A stretch of DNA of 45,878 nt, taken from contig CAKJYW010000017.1 of the NCBI GenBank assembly GCA_918272565.1, positions 1-45,878 of the forward strand, given 5' to 3'. A program made the translations under genes and the position numbers. The stretch is from Bacilli bacterium (lineage in GTDB: Bacteria; Bacillota_I; Bacilli_A; ML615J-28; CAG-698). Numbering within the stretch: the first letter of the stretch is position 1; each line of letters starts with the position of its first letter. This document shows, one piece after another, positions 24,387 to 30,669 of this stretch. Below the pieces are notes generated by a model that saw nothing but the letters and a program-made list of their open reading frames with translations, was not told where the DNA came from and searched no databases.

Positions 24387-24852
24387 CACCAAATATTTCT
24401 TCCAGATTTAATTGTTCCTCTTCTCTCATACTCTTATCTCTTCTATTCTTTTCTATACTATTCTCTTCTATACTATTCTCTTCTATGTGAACATTTGTTA
24501 AACAACTGTTAAACATTATGTATTTTTGGTTTGTATCATCATATACAATCTTTGATTTTTCCTCTTGATAAATAGTTGGTTTAACTCTATCTTTACTTAA
24601 ATAATTATTCCTTTTCCAATCAGTTATTACTACAACTCCAGTTTCAAATGGTATAAGATAACCTTTTGCTATTAATACTTTTATTGCATCTTCTTTGCCA
24701 CCATATAGCTTTAACACTTTTTTAGGATTTATAAAGCCTTCATCATCTGCTTCCATTCCTAGTAAAAAGTAAAGAGCTATGCTATCCATTGGCAAATCTA
24801 AAAAGCTGTCTTGGTTTATTACATCTAGATCAAACATTCTCTTTCTAGCCAT
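24373..24852 (-). CDS. phage replisome organizer, N-terminal winged-helix part
   Basis: This 159-aa protein starts MARKRMFDLDVINQDSFLDLPMDSIALYFLLGMEADDEGFINPKKVLKLYGGKEDAIKVLIAKGYLIPFETGVVVITDWKRNNY in pattern, the standard N-terminal domain of Firmicutes phage replisome organizers. It ends in repetitive EENSIEENSIEKNRR residues and an acidic tail. It should bind the phage origin and recruit host helicase machinery. The origin may lie in the repeats inside this gene. Confidence 0.8.
   Translation of the reverse strand: MARKRMFDLDVINQDSFLDLPMDSIALYFLLGMEADDEGFINPKKVLKLYGGKEDAIKVLIAKGYLIPFETGVVVITDWKRNNYLSKDRVKPTIYQEEKSKIVYDDTNQKYIMFNSCLTNVHIEENSIEENSIEKNRRDKSMREEEQLNLEEIFGDENV
24451..24515. 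repeat. candidate replication origin repeats inside the replisome organizer gene
   Basis: Two perfect tandem 15-bp units (TTCTATACTATTCTC at 24451-24465 and 24466-24480) are followed by a partial third. Two GTTAAACA direct repeats, 11 bases apart, are at 24497-24504 and 24508-24515. Origins of Firmicutes siphoviruses often lie as iterons inside the initiator gene. The same bases encode the EENSIEEN repeats, so a purely coding explanation is possible. Confidence 0.45.
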
Positions 24853-24853
24853 A

Positions 24854-25123
24854 TTATTCTCCTAGAAGATTTAATCTTTTTTTATGAAAAACAATTTCTT
24901 CTAAATTCTGTGGATCTATTGCTATTACTCTAAATCTTCCATCCTTTTCAACAAAGAATAAAGTAGGGTACATTCTTAATAAATCACTCATTCTAGCAGT
25001 AGCTTCATATCCAACAAAATATTCTCCTGATTGAAAATCACTAGCTTTCCACCACATTTTAATTCCTATATTTTCTAACATAGCCTTTAATATAACATCA
25101 CATTGTGTTAATTTTTCTTTCAT
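24854..25123 (-). CDS. early phage protein with winged-helix-like pattern, 89 aa
   Basis: The start at ATG 25123 (MKEKLTQCDVILKAMLENIG) has GAAAGGAGAAATT, which rejects a longer frame. The sequence KMWWKASDFQSGEYFVGYEATARMSDLLRMYPTLFFVEKDGRFRVIAI reads like a small winged helix that predicts promoter- or origin-type binding. I do not know the family name. It lies one base from the replisome organizer and may be co-translated with it. Confidence 0.55.
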   Translation of the reverse strand: MKEKLTQCDVILKAMLENIGIKMWWKASDFQSGEYFVGYEATARMSDLLRMYPTLFFVEKDGRFRVIAIDPQNLEEIVFHKKRLNLLGE

Positions 25124-25230
25124 AATTTCTCCTTTCATATAACCAAAACAACCCTTTAAAATTGACTTTTCTTTCTCCATATGCTATAATTTTTTATAGA
25201 AAAAGATTTTTGTTCAGTCTTTTTCTTTTT

Positions 25231-25437
25231 TTATTTGTAAAGTTCTAACACTTCTTGTCTAAATTCTGCTATACTTTCATATGCTATTGCAGTTGACAAA
25301 GCACACATACTAGGTAATACTGCTAATGCTAATGTATAAACATTACTATCTATTATGAATAAAACCCAAGCATAAACAGAAACTATAAATGTTGCAATAA
25401 ATATTATGTTTTCCCATTTAATTTTAAAAACTTTCAT
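25231..25437 (-). CDS. two-helix membrane protein, 68 aa
   Basis: Two hydrophobic segments (IIFIATFIVSVYAWVLFII and YTLALAVLPSMCALSTAIAY) are flanked by a basic N-terminus (MKVFKIKWEN) and a charged C-terminus. Early-gene membrane proteins of this size sometimes act in superinfection exclusion, but nothing here proves it. Its ATG overlaps the stop of the 30-aa ORF upstream. Confidence 0.55.
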   Translation of the reverse strand: MKVFKIKWENIIFIATFIVSVYAWVLFIIDSNVYTLALAVLPSMCALSTAIAYESIAEFRQEVLELYK

Positions 25438-25526
25438 ATTTCCTCCTTCCTAAAACTTATTTCTAATTTAACTTTGTATTTTTCTTCTAATATTCTTCTA
25501 ACCATTTCTAATACTTTGTTTTCCAT
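25434..25526 (-). CDS. very small early protein, 30 aa
   Basis: ATG 25526 has TAGGAGTGAAAA directly upstream. The product starts MENKVLEMVRRILEEKYKVK and is a single charged amphipathic helix. It stops with TGA overlapping the next ATG. Translation coupling is the main evidence, and no family is known. Confidence 0.45.
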   Translation of the reverse strand: MENKVLEMVRRILEEKYKVKLEISFRKEEI

Positions 25527-25551
25527 TTTTCACTCCTAGTTAAACTTTATG

Positions 25552-25752
25552 CTATACAAAAAATGATTGGAGATCACATTTGTATATATATGCTAGTTTT
25601 AATAAAACACTTAATTGTAGTTTTTCTGCATCCCTTTCATATTTCATAAGTGTTTGTTGTGAAATGCCAGTAATTCTAGCTACATCTCTTATTGTAAAAT
25701 TATTTCTATTTCTTTCAGCTTTGATATTACTAGCTATTTTTTTAGTATTCAT
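25552..25752 (-). CDS. Cro-like HTH regulator
   Basis: This 66-aa protein is one HTH_3/XRE domain: IRDVARITGISQQTLMKYERDAEKLQLSVLLKLAYIYKCDLQSFFV. It is the first gene of the leftward early operon and stands back to back with the repressor at 25907. By position it is the Cro/antirepressor-type switch protein that favours lytic development. The start at 25752 has a GGAGGTAGTAGAAGAC site and the promoter 30 bases upstream. Confidence 0.8.
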   Translation of the reverse strand: MNTKKIASNIKAERNRNNFTIRDVARITGISQQTLMKYERDAEKLQLSVLLKLAYIYKCDLQSFFV

Positions 25753-25781
25753 GTCTTCTACTACCTCCTAACTATACTTCA

Positions 25782-25810
25782 ATTATAATTTAACTGTGAG
25801 TGAAAGTCAA
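25782..25810 (-). promoter_or_regulatory. early leftward promoter
   Basis: On the minus strand, TTGACT (25805-25810) and TATAAT (25782-25787) are exactly 17 bases apart, close to sigma-A consensus. It drives the Cro-like gene and the early operon. Confidence 0.85.
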
Positions 25811-25841
25811 CACTTTTTTTAAACTTTTAATGAAAAAAGTG
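25811..25841. promoter_or_regulatory. candidate operator dyad in the lysogeny switch
   Basis: CACTTTTTT (25811-25819) and AAAAAAGTG (25833-25841) form a perfect 9-bp inverted repeat between the two divergent promoters, touching the leftward -35. This is the expected place for repressor/Cro binding. The AT-rich arms make chance similarity possible. Confidence 0.5.
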
Positions 25842-25860
25842 TAAATTATTTTAAATTTTA

Positions 25861-25869
25861 TGTTATAAT
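25861..25869 (+). promoter_or_regulatory. rightward promoter for repressor-integrase
   Basis: TGTTATAAT is an extended -10 element. No clear -35 is visible, which fits a weak, regulated maintenance promoter. Transcription would begin near 25876. Confidence 0.6.
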
Positions 25870-25906
25870 GTTATTGTGATTGGATATGGATGAAGGTATT
25901 TATTTA

Positions 25907-26203
25907 ATGTCTAACTTAAAATATTTAAGAAAGACACATAAAAAAACTTTGCAAGATATAGCTAAAGCTATGGGTAAGTCTTGTGCAACAATACATTATT
26001 GGGAAACAGGCCAAAGAGAAATGTATGCTATTGATTTGTGGAATATGGCAAAGTTTTATAATGTAAATGTAAATGATCTAGTGTTTACTGATTTAAGTAA
26101 AAATGAAGTTAATTCACTAGATATTATAATAGATTATAAGATTAGCTCTTTAAATGATGAGCAGAAGAAAAAAGTAATTGATATGATAGATATTATTAAG
26201 TAG
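25907..26203 (+). CDS. phage repressor (XRE-family HTH)
   Basis: The start is ATG 25907 (MSNLKYLRKTHKKTLQDIAKAMG), because GAAGG lies ten bases upstream and an earlier ATG would leave almost no leader after the promoter. The 98-aa product has an HTH (LQDIAKAMGKSCATIHYWETGQREMYAIDLWNMAKFY) and a short C-terminal dimerisation part ending QKKKVIDMIDIIK. No peptidase or LexA-like cleavage domain is present, so induction must use another route. It is in an operon with the integrase nine bases downstream. Confidence 0.82.
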   Translation: MSNLKYLRKTHKKTLQDIAKAMGKSCATIHYWETGQREMYAIDLWNMAKFYNVNVNDLVFTDLSKNEVNSLDIIIDYKISSLNDEQKKKVIDMIDIIK

Positions 26204-26212
26204 GGGGATGCC

Positions 26213-27547
26213 ATGAAGAAAGTTGCATTATATACTAGAGTATCAACAGAAGAACAAGTTAAGTATGGTATATCTTTAGAAACACAAAAAGAAGTGTTAG
26301 TTAAATATTGCAAAGAAAACAATTATGATATTTATAAGATATATACTGATGAGGGTGTATCAGCTAGTACCATTACTAAAAGAAAAGCATTAGTTGAACT
26401 ATTAGAGAATTTAGATAAATTTGATTTACTATTATTTACTAAACTAGATAGATTATCCAGGAATGTTTTAGATGCTAATACTATTGTTCAATTATTAGAT
26501 AAATCTAATGTGTCATTTAAGTCCATTTTAGAGGATGATATTGAAACAGAAACAGCAGATGGTAGATTTATATTTAATCTTAAAGTAAACCTTGCAGAAA
26601 GGGAGAAAAACAAGGTGAGTGAAAGGATTAAAGATGTATTTAATTATAAATTTAATATAACTAAAACTTTTACTAGTGGTTCAGTTCCATTTGGATATAA
26701 ATTAGATGGCAATAAAAGATTAATAGCAGATGAAATAAATTCTGCTAGAATAAAAGAATTATATGATTATTATATATCTACTCAAAACTTAAATAAAACA
26801 ATTCAGTGGTGGAATAATAAAAATGGTAAAATACATTACACTACTATTAAAAGGTACTTAACAAATACAGCATATATAGGAAAGTATAAGAAATATAAAA
26901 AAGAAGAATATGTAGATAATTATTGCCCTGCTATATTAGATGTGGAAACATTTAATAAAGTACAGCATTTACTTAATATTAACTTGAGAGATTGGAATAA
27001 GAAACAAATACAAAAAAATGAAACTATATTTAATGGATTATTAGTATGTAGTTGTGGGCAAAAATATGTACACAAAAGGAGAGAAAACAGGTATTACTAC
27101 TATTGTAGGAGGAAATACATAGATTGTAAGTCTAGTGCATTTGTAAGTCAAAAATATATTGAAAGATATTTATTAGATAATGTACTTAAAGATATTAAAG
27201 AATTGCAAATAAAATGTGATAAAATAAATGCAGAAAGCAGTAAGCAAAAATCAAATATAAATAGCCTAAAGCAAAAAAGAGATAGATTATCTAGTAGTTA
27301 TATAGAAGGAATAATAGACAAAGAGTTTTATAAAAGAGAATTTGAAAAAATTAATGAGCAAATAAAACAGTGTGAGTTAATAAAGAAACCAAAAACAAAT
27401 TATAATGAACTAGAAAAAATAATTAATACAACATTTGAAAAACTTTATAATACATTTACATATGAAGAAAAAAGAGTGTTCTGGAGAGGTATAATAGAAA
27501 GTATAGAAGTTAAGAGTGATAAAACCTTAACTATAAATTATTTGTAA
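26213..27547 (+). CDS. int: large serine recombinase (integrase)
   Basis: This 444-aa protein has the resolvase catalytic domain YTRVSTEEQ with nucleophile Ser11 and Arg9, then TKLDRLSRN. The recombinase domain includes FGYKLDGN and TIKRYLTNTAYIGKYKKYKKEEYVDNYCPAILDVETF. A zinc ribbon follows, built from CSCG and the two cysteines of YCRRKYIDC. A C-terminal coiled coil spans about residues 340-390. This is the layout of phage large serine integrases that need no host factor for integration. The protein is complete. A 48-bp dyad adjoins its stop codon. Confidence 0.95.
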   Translation: MKKVALYTRVSTEEQVKYGISLETQKEVLVKYCKENNYDIYKIYTDEGVSASTITKRKALVELLENLDKFDLLLFTKLDRLSRNVLDANTIVQLLDKSNVSFKSILEDDIETETADGRFIFNLKVNLAEREKNKVSERIKDVFNYKFNITKTFTSGSVPFGYKLDGNKRLIADEINSARIKELYDYYISTQNLNKTIQWWNNKNGKIHYTTIKRYLTNTAYIGKYKKYKKEEYVDNYCPAILDVETFNKVQHLLNINLRDWNKKQIQKNETIFNGLLVCSCGQKYVHKRRENRYYYYCRRKYIDCKSSAFVSQKYIERYLLDNVLKDIKELQIKCDKINAESSKQKSNINSLKQKRDRLSSSYIEGIIDKEFYKREFEKINEQIKQCELIKKPKTNYNELEKIINTTFEKLYNTFTYEEKRVFWRGIIESIEVKSDKTLTINYL

Positions 27548-27549
27548 AG

Positions 27550-27597
27550 GTTCTACTTTCTTAAGTGTGCCATTAGGTGCTACTCAATAAGTAGAAC
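27550..27597. other. candidate attachment site (attP-like dyad) next to integrase
   Basis: GTTCTACTT (27550-27558) and AAGTAGAAC (27589-27597) are perfect 9-bp outer arms of a 48-bp imperfect dyad beginning two bases after the integrase stop. Large serine integrases use near-symmetric sites of about this length, often beside int. No T tract follows, so it is not a standard terminator. Intact symmetry would suggest an unrecombined attP rather than a hybrid attL or attR. Confidence 0.5.
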
Positions 27598-27609
27598 ATA
27601 GGAGGAGAT

Positions 27610-27924
27610 ATGAAATATAAAGAAGAGTTTTGTATAATGCCTGATAATCCACCATATTGGAGCAATAAAAGATTTTATGGTAGTGAAAGACATGAAGCAT
27701 TTGAAGGAAGAACAGGAAATAGGAATAAATCTATTGAAGATGGTTTAGTAATTTTTACTACACCACAATTACATACACAAGGGAGATTTTCTATTCATAA
27801 ATCACATAAAAAGTGGGAAGAAACAACACACATGCAAGAAATAGCTAAAAAGGTATATATGGAATATTATAATAAAACTGAAGAAGATTTTTATGAAAGA
27901 TATAGAAATAGATTTTTTAATTAA
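27610..27924 (+). CDS. HNH-family-like phage protein lacking zinc cysteines
   Basis: This 104-aa protein has the pattern SERHEAFEGRTGNRNKSIEDGLVIF...HTQGRFSIHKSHKKWEETTHMQEIAKKVYMEYYNKTEEDFYERYRNRF. I recall small phage HNH-like proteins of the form 'E-x-H-HVFFG...RKKSEKYGLVV-LC..CH' with the same C-terminal helix. The Cys pairs of those proteins are missing here and the first His-His has become HE, so nuclease activity is doubtful. Its AGGAGGAG site is strong and it is co-directional with int, ending in a bidirectional terminator. Confidence 0.55.
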   Translation: MKYKEEFCIMPDNPPYWSNKRFYGSERHEAFEGRTGNRNKSIEDGLVIFTTPQLHTQGRFSIHKSHKKWEETTHMQEIAKKVYMEYYNKTEEDFYERYRNRFFN

Positions 27925-27950
27925 AAAAAAGAGTTTTAAAGCTCTTTTTT
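27925..27950. terminator. bidirectional terminator between convergent genes
   Basis: AAAAAAGAG (27925-27933) pairs with CTCTTTTTT (27942-27950), so both strands carry a hairpin followed by Ts. It separates the rightward int-side transcript from the leftward cassette. Confidence 0.8.
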
Positions 27951-28155
27951 ATTCTTCTTTAAACATAGCACCAATATTATTATGTTCTACCATAAATAAA
28001 TCAAATAATGTGTTGCTTACACCCATATACTTTTGTTTCATTTCTTCATCATCACAATCTTTAGCCATTACTTTCCATTTGTAAGCATCTACCATTAAAT
28101 CTAGTGTTTGTTTAGCATATTTTTTAAAATCACATACTTTATCTTCATATTCCAT
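27949..28155 (-). CDS. small helical protein, 68 aa
   Basis: The protein starts MEYEDKVCDFKKYAKQTLDL and is predicted all-helical, with acidic patches (KDCDDEEMKQKYMGVSNTLFDLFMVEHNN). It looks like a small helical-bundle protein that recurs at the end of the same cassette in gut phage contigs, by my recollection. It is the last gene of the leftward segment and its stop codon overlaps the terminator stem. Confidence 0.5.
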   Translation of the reverse strand: MEYEDKVCDFKKYAKQTLDLMVDAYKWKVMAKDCDDEEMKQKYMGVSNTLFDLFMVEHNNIGAMFKEE

Positions 28156-28158
28156 ATT

Positions 28159-28377
28159 TTAACCTCCTTTTGTTATATTTTCTAATATTCTATCTTGACT
28201 AGCCAAGTGTTCATCTTGACTTGCTAAATGTGTATCAAGATAGTTAAGAATATTTGTTAGTTCATCATTTTGTTCTCTATTTTCTTCCAAGTTTATTAAT
28301 GCTATGTATAAAGCATATATACCTACTCCAAAAGATAGTAAAGTTATCCAATCAAGAAGTTTTAAACCATTTCTCAT
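28159..28377 (-). CDS. small membrane protein with a repeated heptad, 72 aa
   Basis: A transmembrane helix near the N-terminus (WITLLSFGVGIYALYIALI) is followed by a charged coil ending with a duplicated unit, HLASQDEHLASQD. This is a topology seen in small spanin- or holin-accessory proteins, but no family is clear. It overlaps the next upstream gene by one base. Confidence 0.5.
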   Translation of the reverse strand: MRNGLKLLDWITLLSFGVGIYALYIALINLEENREQNDELTNILNYLDTHLASQDEHLASQDRILENITKGG

Positions 28378-28730
28378 TATGCAGATGCAGGTGTAGTTGT
28401 AGGTATAGCACTTGCTCTAGGGCATACTTTATCTTGAACTACAAATTGCCCATTTGTATAGTTAGTGTTTTGATTTCCATACATTATTGCATAACTCTTT
28501 CTTTTTTGTAGTTGGTTAGCATACATAGTATTTCCTGCCTTACATAAAACTGGTATATCAACTGTGCCTACTCTAATAAATACAGGTAAGTTAGATGTAG
28601 CAGTTGCATTACAACAAATAACTAATCTATAGCAACCAGCATTTTCAAGTGTTTTAATATCTTGATTTGGTATTAATACAATAGTAGTTTGTGTTGTTTC
28701 TGCATTTGAACAAAAAATTGTATTACACAT
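28377..28730 (-). CDS. cysteine-containing beta-rich cassette protein, 117 aa
   Basis: The protein starts MCNTIFCSNAETTQTTIVLIPNQDIKTLENAGCYRLVICCNATATSNLPVFIRVG and is beta-rich, with eight cysteines by eye, ending in a Pro/Thr/Ala tail. It lies directly after a terminator that follows the 178-aa gene, which suggests dosage-controlled structural or surface proteins. A virion decoration role is inferred. I cannot name a family. Confidence 0.5.
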   Translation of the reverse strand: MCNTIFCSNAETTQTTIVLIPNQDIKTLENAGCYRLVICCNATATSNLPVFIRVGTVDIPVLCKAGNTMYANQLQKRKSYAIMYGNQNTNYTNGQFVVQDKVCPRASAIPTTTPASA

Positions 28731-28750
28731 AATGATCCTCCTTTCTAATA

Positions 28751-28777
28751 AAAAGACTAGACTTATATTGTCTAGTC
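28751..28777 (-). terminator. intrinsic terminator inside the cassette
   Basis: GACTAGAC (28755-28762) and GTCTAGTC (28770-28777) form a perfect 8-bp stem, followed on the minus strand by TTTTTATT. It separates the 178-aa gene from the 117-aa gene and should reduce expression of the downstream genes. Confidence 0.85.
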
Positions 28778-28793
28778 AGTATAAGTCAACCTA

Positions 28794-29330
28794 TTAATAT
28801 AGGGAATTGCAACCACAACCATATCCATAGTAGCATGGTGGTTTAGGTGCAGTTGTTGCTAAATTACCTAAAATGTTTTCAGTGATTACAGCAGTTTGTC
28901 TTACATTTGATAATTCTGCTCTAGTTGTATCTAATTTATCTCTTAAATCATCAATAGTTTGTTGATTAAATAATCCTGTTATAGTAGCTGTTTGATTTGC
29001 TATTTGACTAGAAATACCAGCTACACTATTAGATAATTGATTAGATAAATCTTTGATTAAAATAGCATTATCATATTTGTTATTTAATATAAAATCATTA
29101 GTAGTTGCTAATGCACTTTGCATTTGTCTTGAGTTGGCATCTTGACTTTGATTGTAAAGACTTGCCTGTATATCAGCCAAAGCTAATCCAGTACCATTAT
29201 TACCAAAGCCAAAGCCATTACCACTTAAACCAATTAAGAATATAAATAGTAAAATAATAAGCCCTACTCCACCAAAACCATCATTATCTTTTGTAAGTGC
29301 CATTACATCACTTGCAGTTAATCCTTGCAT
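28794..29330 (-). CDS. membrane-anchored coiled-coil cassette protein, 178 aa
   Basis: An N-terminal hydrophobic, Gly/Phe-rich segment (GGVGLIILLFIFLIGLSGNGFGFGNNG, about residues 18-45) precedes a long helical region with many Gln/Asn, ASLYNQSQDANSRQMQSALATTNDFIL and later heptads. The C-terminus is a small Cys/Tyr/Gly cluster, CYYGYGCGCNSLY. I recall proteins of this shape beside the 70- and 154-aa neighbours in gut Firmicutes phages. Function is unknown; a virion or envelope-interacting protein is possible. Confidence 0.55.
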   Translation of the reverse strand: MQGLTASDVMALTKDNDGFGGVGLIILLFIFLIGLSGNGFGFGNNGTGLALADIQASLYNQSQDANSRQMQSALATTNDFILNNKYDNAILIKDLSNQLSNSVAGISSQIANQTATITGLFNQQTIDDLRDKLDTTRAELSNVRQTAVITENILGNLATTAPKPPCYYGYGCGCNSLY

Positions 29331-29364
29331 AATTCCTCCTTTCTATTTAAACTTTCATTTAAAC

Positions 29365-29577
29365 CTATCTTTTGAATGTATTTATAATATTTTGTAGTTG
29401 TTCTTTAGTAATTCCTTTTTCATTACACATCTTTGCTATTTGTTCAGCCTGTTCTTGGTTAGTCTTGTTTTTGAATAGATTTACTGTTTCCTTTTGGTTT
29501 CCTGTCAACATTCCCATCATCATCTGCATTGGATTTGTTGCATTCCCCAACTGGCTCAATAGGTTTTGCATGTTCAT
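29365..29577 (-). CDS. small cassette protein, 70 aa
   Basis: The protein starts MNMQNLLSQLGNATNPMQMMMGM and has NKTNQEQAEQIAKMCNEKGITKEQLQNI near its end. The Asn/Met/Gln-rich start plus an 'EQIAKMCNEKGI' helix recurs in proteins I remember from gut phage contigs. It overlaps the 154-aa gene by 119 bases in a different frame, which is unusually long for a phage overlap. Both frames look protein-like. Confidence 0.55.
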   Translation of the reverse strand: MNMQNLLSQLGNATNPMQMMMGMLTGNQKETVNLFKNKTNQEQAEQIAKMCNEKGITKEQLQNIINTFKR

Positions 29578-29923
29578 TATTAATCATCTCCTTTAACTTT
29601 TTAATTTCATCTTCTAATTGATTGATTTTTTCATCTTTCTTGTCTATTGGAAAAATCTTTTTTATTTCCCATTTTTCTAGTTTCCCATCAACACCCTTTA
29701 AGACCATTAAATTATCATTTATAAAAAGTGTTTTGTTTTGAACATATAAATTATCAACCTCTTCATTTTCATTTAAAATTCTCCACTCTATTAGGTCCTT
29801 ATTAGGTGTTTGAGTATTAATAAAATTATTTATAGGATTTTGAGGCATACTTTGATAGTTTTGTATCATCTCATCAATCCTATCTCTTTGTCTTTTCCAA
29901 TTTTCTACCATACCATTGTTCAT
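29459..29923 (-). CDS. cassette protein with a small beta domain and coil, 154 aa
   Basis: An N-terminal low-complexity part (MNNGMVENWKRQRDRIDEMIQNY) precedes a small beta domain: DLIEWRILNENEEVDNLYVQNKTLFINDNLMVLKGVDGKLEKWEIKKI. A coil (KINQLEDEIKKLKEMI) and a basic, disordered end follow. The beta domain resembles the 'W-x-G-x-x-A-a-x-x-y-P-V-x-P-N' family found in many gut phages. The region downstream of about residue 115 coincides with the overlapping 70-aa gene, so either protein's end is constrained by the other. Confidence 0.5.
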   Translation of the reverse strand: MNNGMVENWKRQRDRIDEMIQNYQSMPQNPINNFINTQTPNKDLIEWRILNENEEVDNLYVQNKTLFINDNLMVLKGVDGKLEKWEIKKIFPIDKKDEKINQLEDEIKKLKEMINNEHAKPIEPVGECNKSNADDDGNVDRKPKGNSKSIQKQD

Positions 29924-29932
29924 ATTTACCTC

Positions 29933-30013
29933 CTATAATAAAAGAAGCAATAATAAATATTGTGTTTCCACACTAACACTTGGCTCACTGCCCAACTCAT
30001 GTACTTTTTCCAT
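29933..30013 (-). CDS. very small protein with poly-leucine end, 26 aa
   Basis: ATG 30013 follows an AAAGGAGGAATAATAA site. The peptide starts MEKVHELGSEPSVSVETQY and ends in seven leucines before TAG. It sits between a strong terminator and the 154-aa gene. The strong ribosome site suggests translation. A role as a leader peptide or tiny membrane peptide is speculative. Confidence 0.45.
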   Translation of the reverse strand: MEKVHELGSEPSVSVETQYLLLLLLL

Positions 30014-30048
30014 TTATTATTCCTCCTTTGCTAATTAAATTATCCCAT

Positions 30049-30078
30049 AAAAAAAAGAACCCAGTTCCCTGGGTTCTT
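30049..30078 (-). terminator. strong intrinsic terminator
   Basis: AAGAACCCAG (30055-30064) and CTGGGTTCTT (30069-30078) form a perfect 10-bp stem with loop TTCC, followed on the minus strand by a run of Ts (30049-30056). It ends the fibre/membrane-protein transcript and isolates the downstream cassette, which should have its own promoter. I do not see a convincing one. Confidence 0.9.
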
Positions 30079-30087
30079 GCATATTTT

Positions 30088-30282
30088 TCATAAGATTTTT
30101 TTAATCTTTTTCTTTAATTTTTGTATCATTACATCTAAAGTAGATGGGCTCACATTTAATTCCATAGACATTTTAATTCTACTATACCCTTTTATCTTCA
30201 TTTCAAATAATTTCTTGTATTCTTCATTTAGCATACATTCTTTGCAAATCATTTCATATTCTGCTCTAGTAAATTCAAACAT
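30088..30282 (-). CDS. small HTH regulator, 64 aa
   Basis: The protein starts MFEFTRAEYEMICKECMLNEEYKKLF and has a LuxR/sigma-4-like helix-turn-helix (KGYSRIKMSMELNVSPSTLDVMIQKLKKKIKKIL) at its end. It could regulate late or cassette genes. It lies just before the strong terminator and downstream of the 31-aa zinc-knuckle ORF. Confidence 0.6.
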   Translation of the reverse strand: MFEFTRAEYEMICKECMLNEEYKKLFEMKIKGYSRIKMSMELNVSPSTLDVMIQKLKKKIKKIL

Positions 30283-30286
30283 AAAC

Positions 30287-30382
30287 TCACTTCTTCATGA
30301 ATTTGCCACATACTGGGCATTGTTTTGCTTTAGATTTTCTTACTTTATAAACTACTCTCCTTGTTTGCTTAATCTTGGCCAT
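30287..30382 (-). CDS. very small zinc-knuckle protein, 31 aa
   Basis: The ORF starts MAKIKQTRRVVYKVRKSKAK and is followed by QCPVCGKFMKK. It has one C-x2-C pair and a strongly basic body, which suggests RNA or DNA binding as a dimer. It overlaps the 99-aa gene end by 14 bases and ends four bases before the HTH gene start. The ribosome site is weak (GGTGATTATT). Confidence 0.5.
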   Translation of the reverse strand: MAKIKQTRRVVYKVRKSKAKQCPVCGKFMKK

Positions 30383-30668
30383 AATAATCACCATTAATTA
30401 AATCACTATATTCAATATTAGAGCCATCAATTTCTTGTGATCTAACATCACTTATAGTTGAAATATCATTTAAAATATATACTAAATAAACTATAGTAGC
30501 AAACCACATACACAAAATAATTATTAAAACAGTAAATAGTCTTTTATTATCACCTTTAAAGTCTTTTAGAATTTCGATAGCACCACTATTTTGATGTATT
30601 CTATCCATATTGTCTATTATTTTTTTAGAGTTTTCATCTAATTGTTTTTTAATATCTTCTAATTTCAT
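30369..30668 (-). CDS. XhlA-like membrane protein, 99 aa
   Basis: An N-terminal coil (LEDIKKQLDENSKKIIDNMDRIHQNSGAIEILKD) is followed by one transmembrane helix (FTVLIIILCMWFATIVYLVYIL) and a polar tail. The order matches haemolysin XhlA-type phage lysis proteins, which cooperate with holins. It is paired with the 98-aa membrane-associated protein directly upstream, at the usual place for a lysis module after the tail fibre. No endolysin follows here. Confidence 0.6.
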   Translation of the reverse strand: MKLEDIKKQLDENSKKIIDNMDRIHQNSGAIEILKDFKGDNKRLFTVLIIILCMWFATIVYLVYILNDISTISDVRSQEIDGSNIEYSDLINGDYYGQD

Positions 30669-30669
30669 A

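Noticed and set aside
24440-24515. CRISPR-like short repeats
   Set aside because: The units are tandem without spacers, few, and inside a coding gene. They fit protein repeats or origin iterons.
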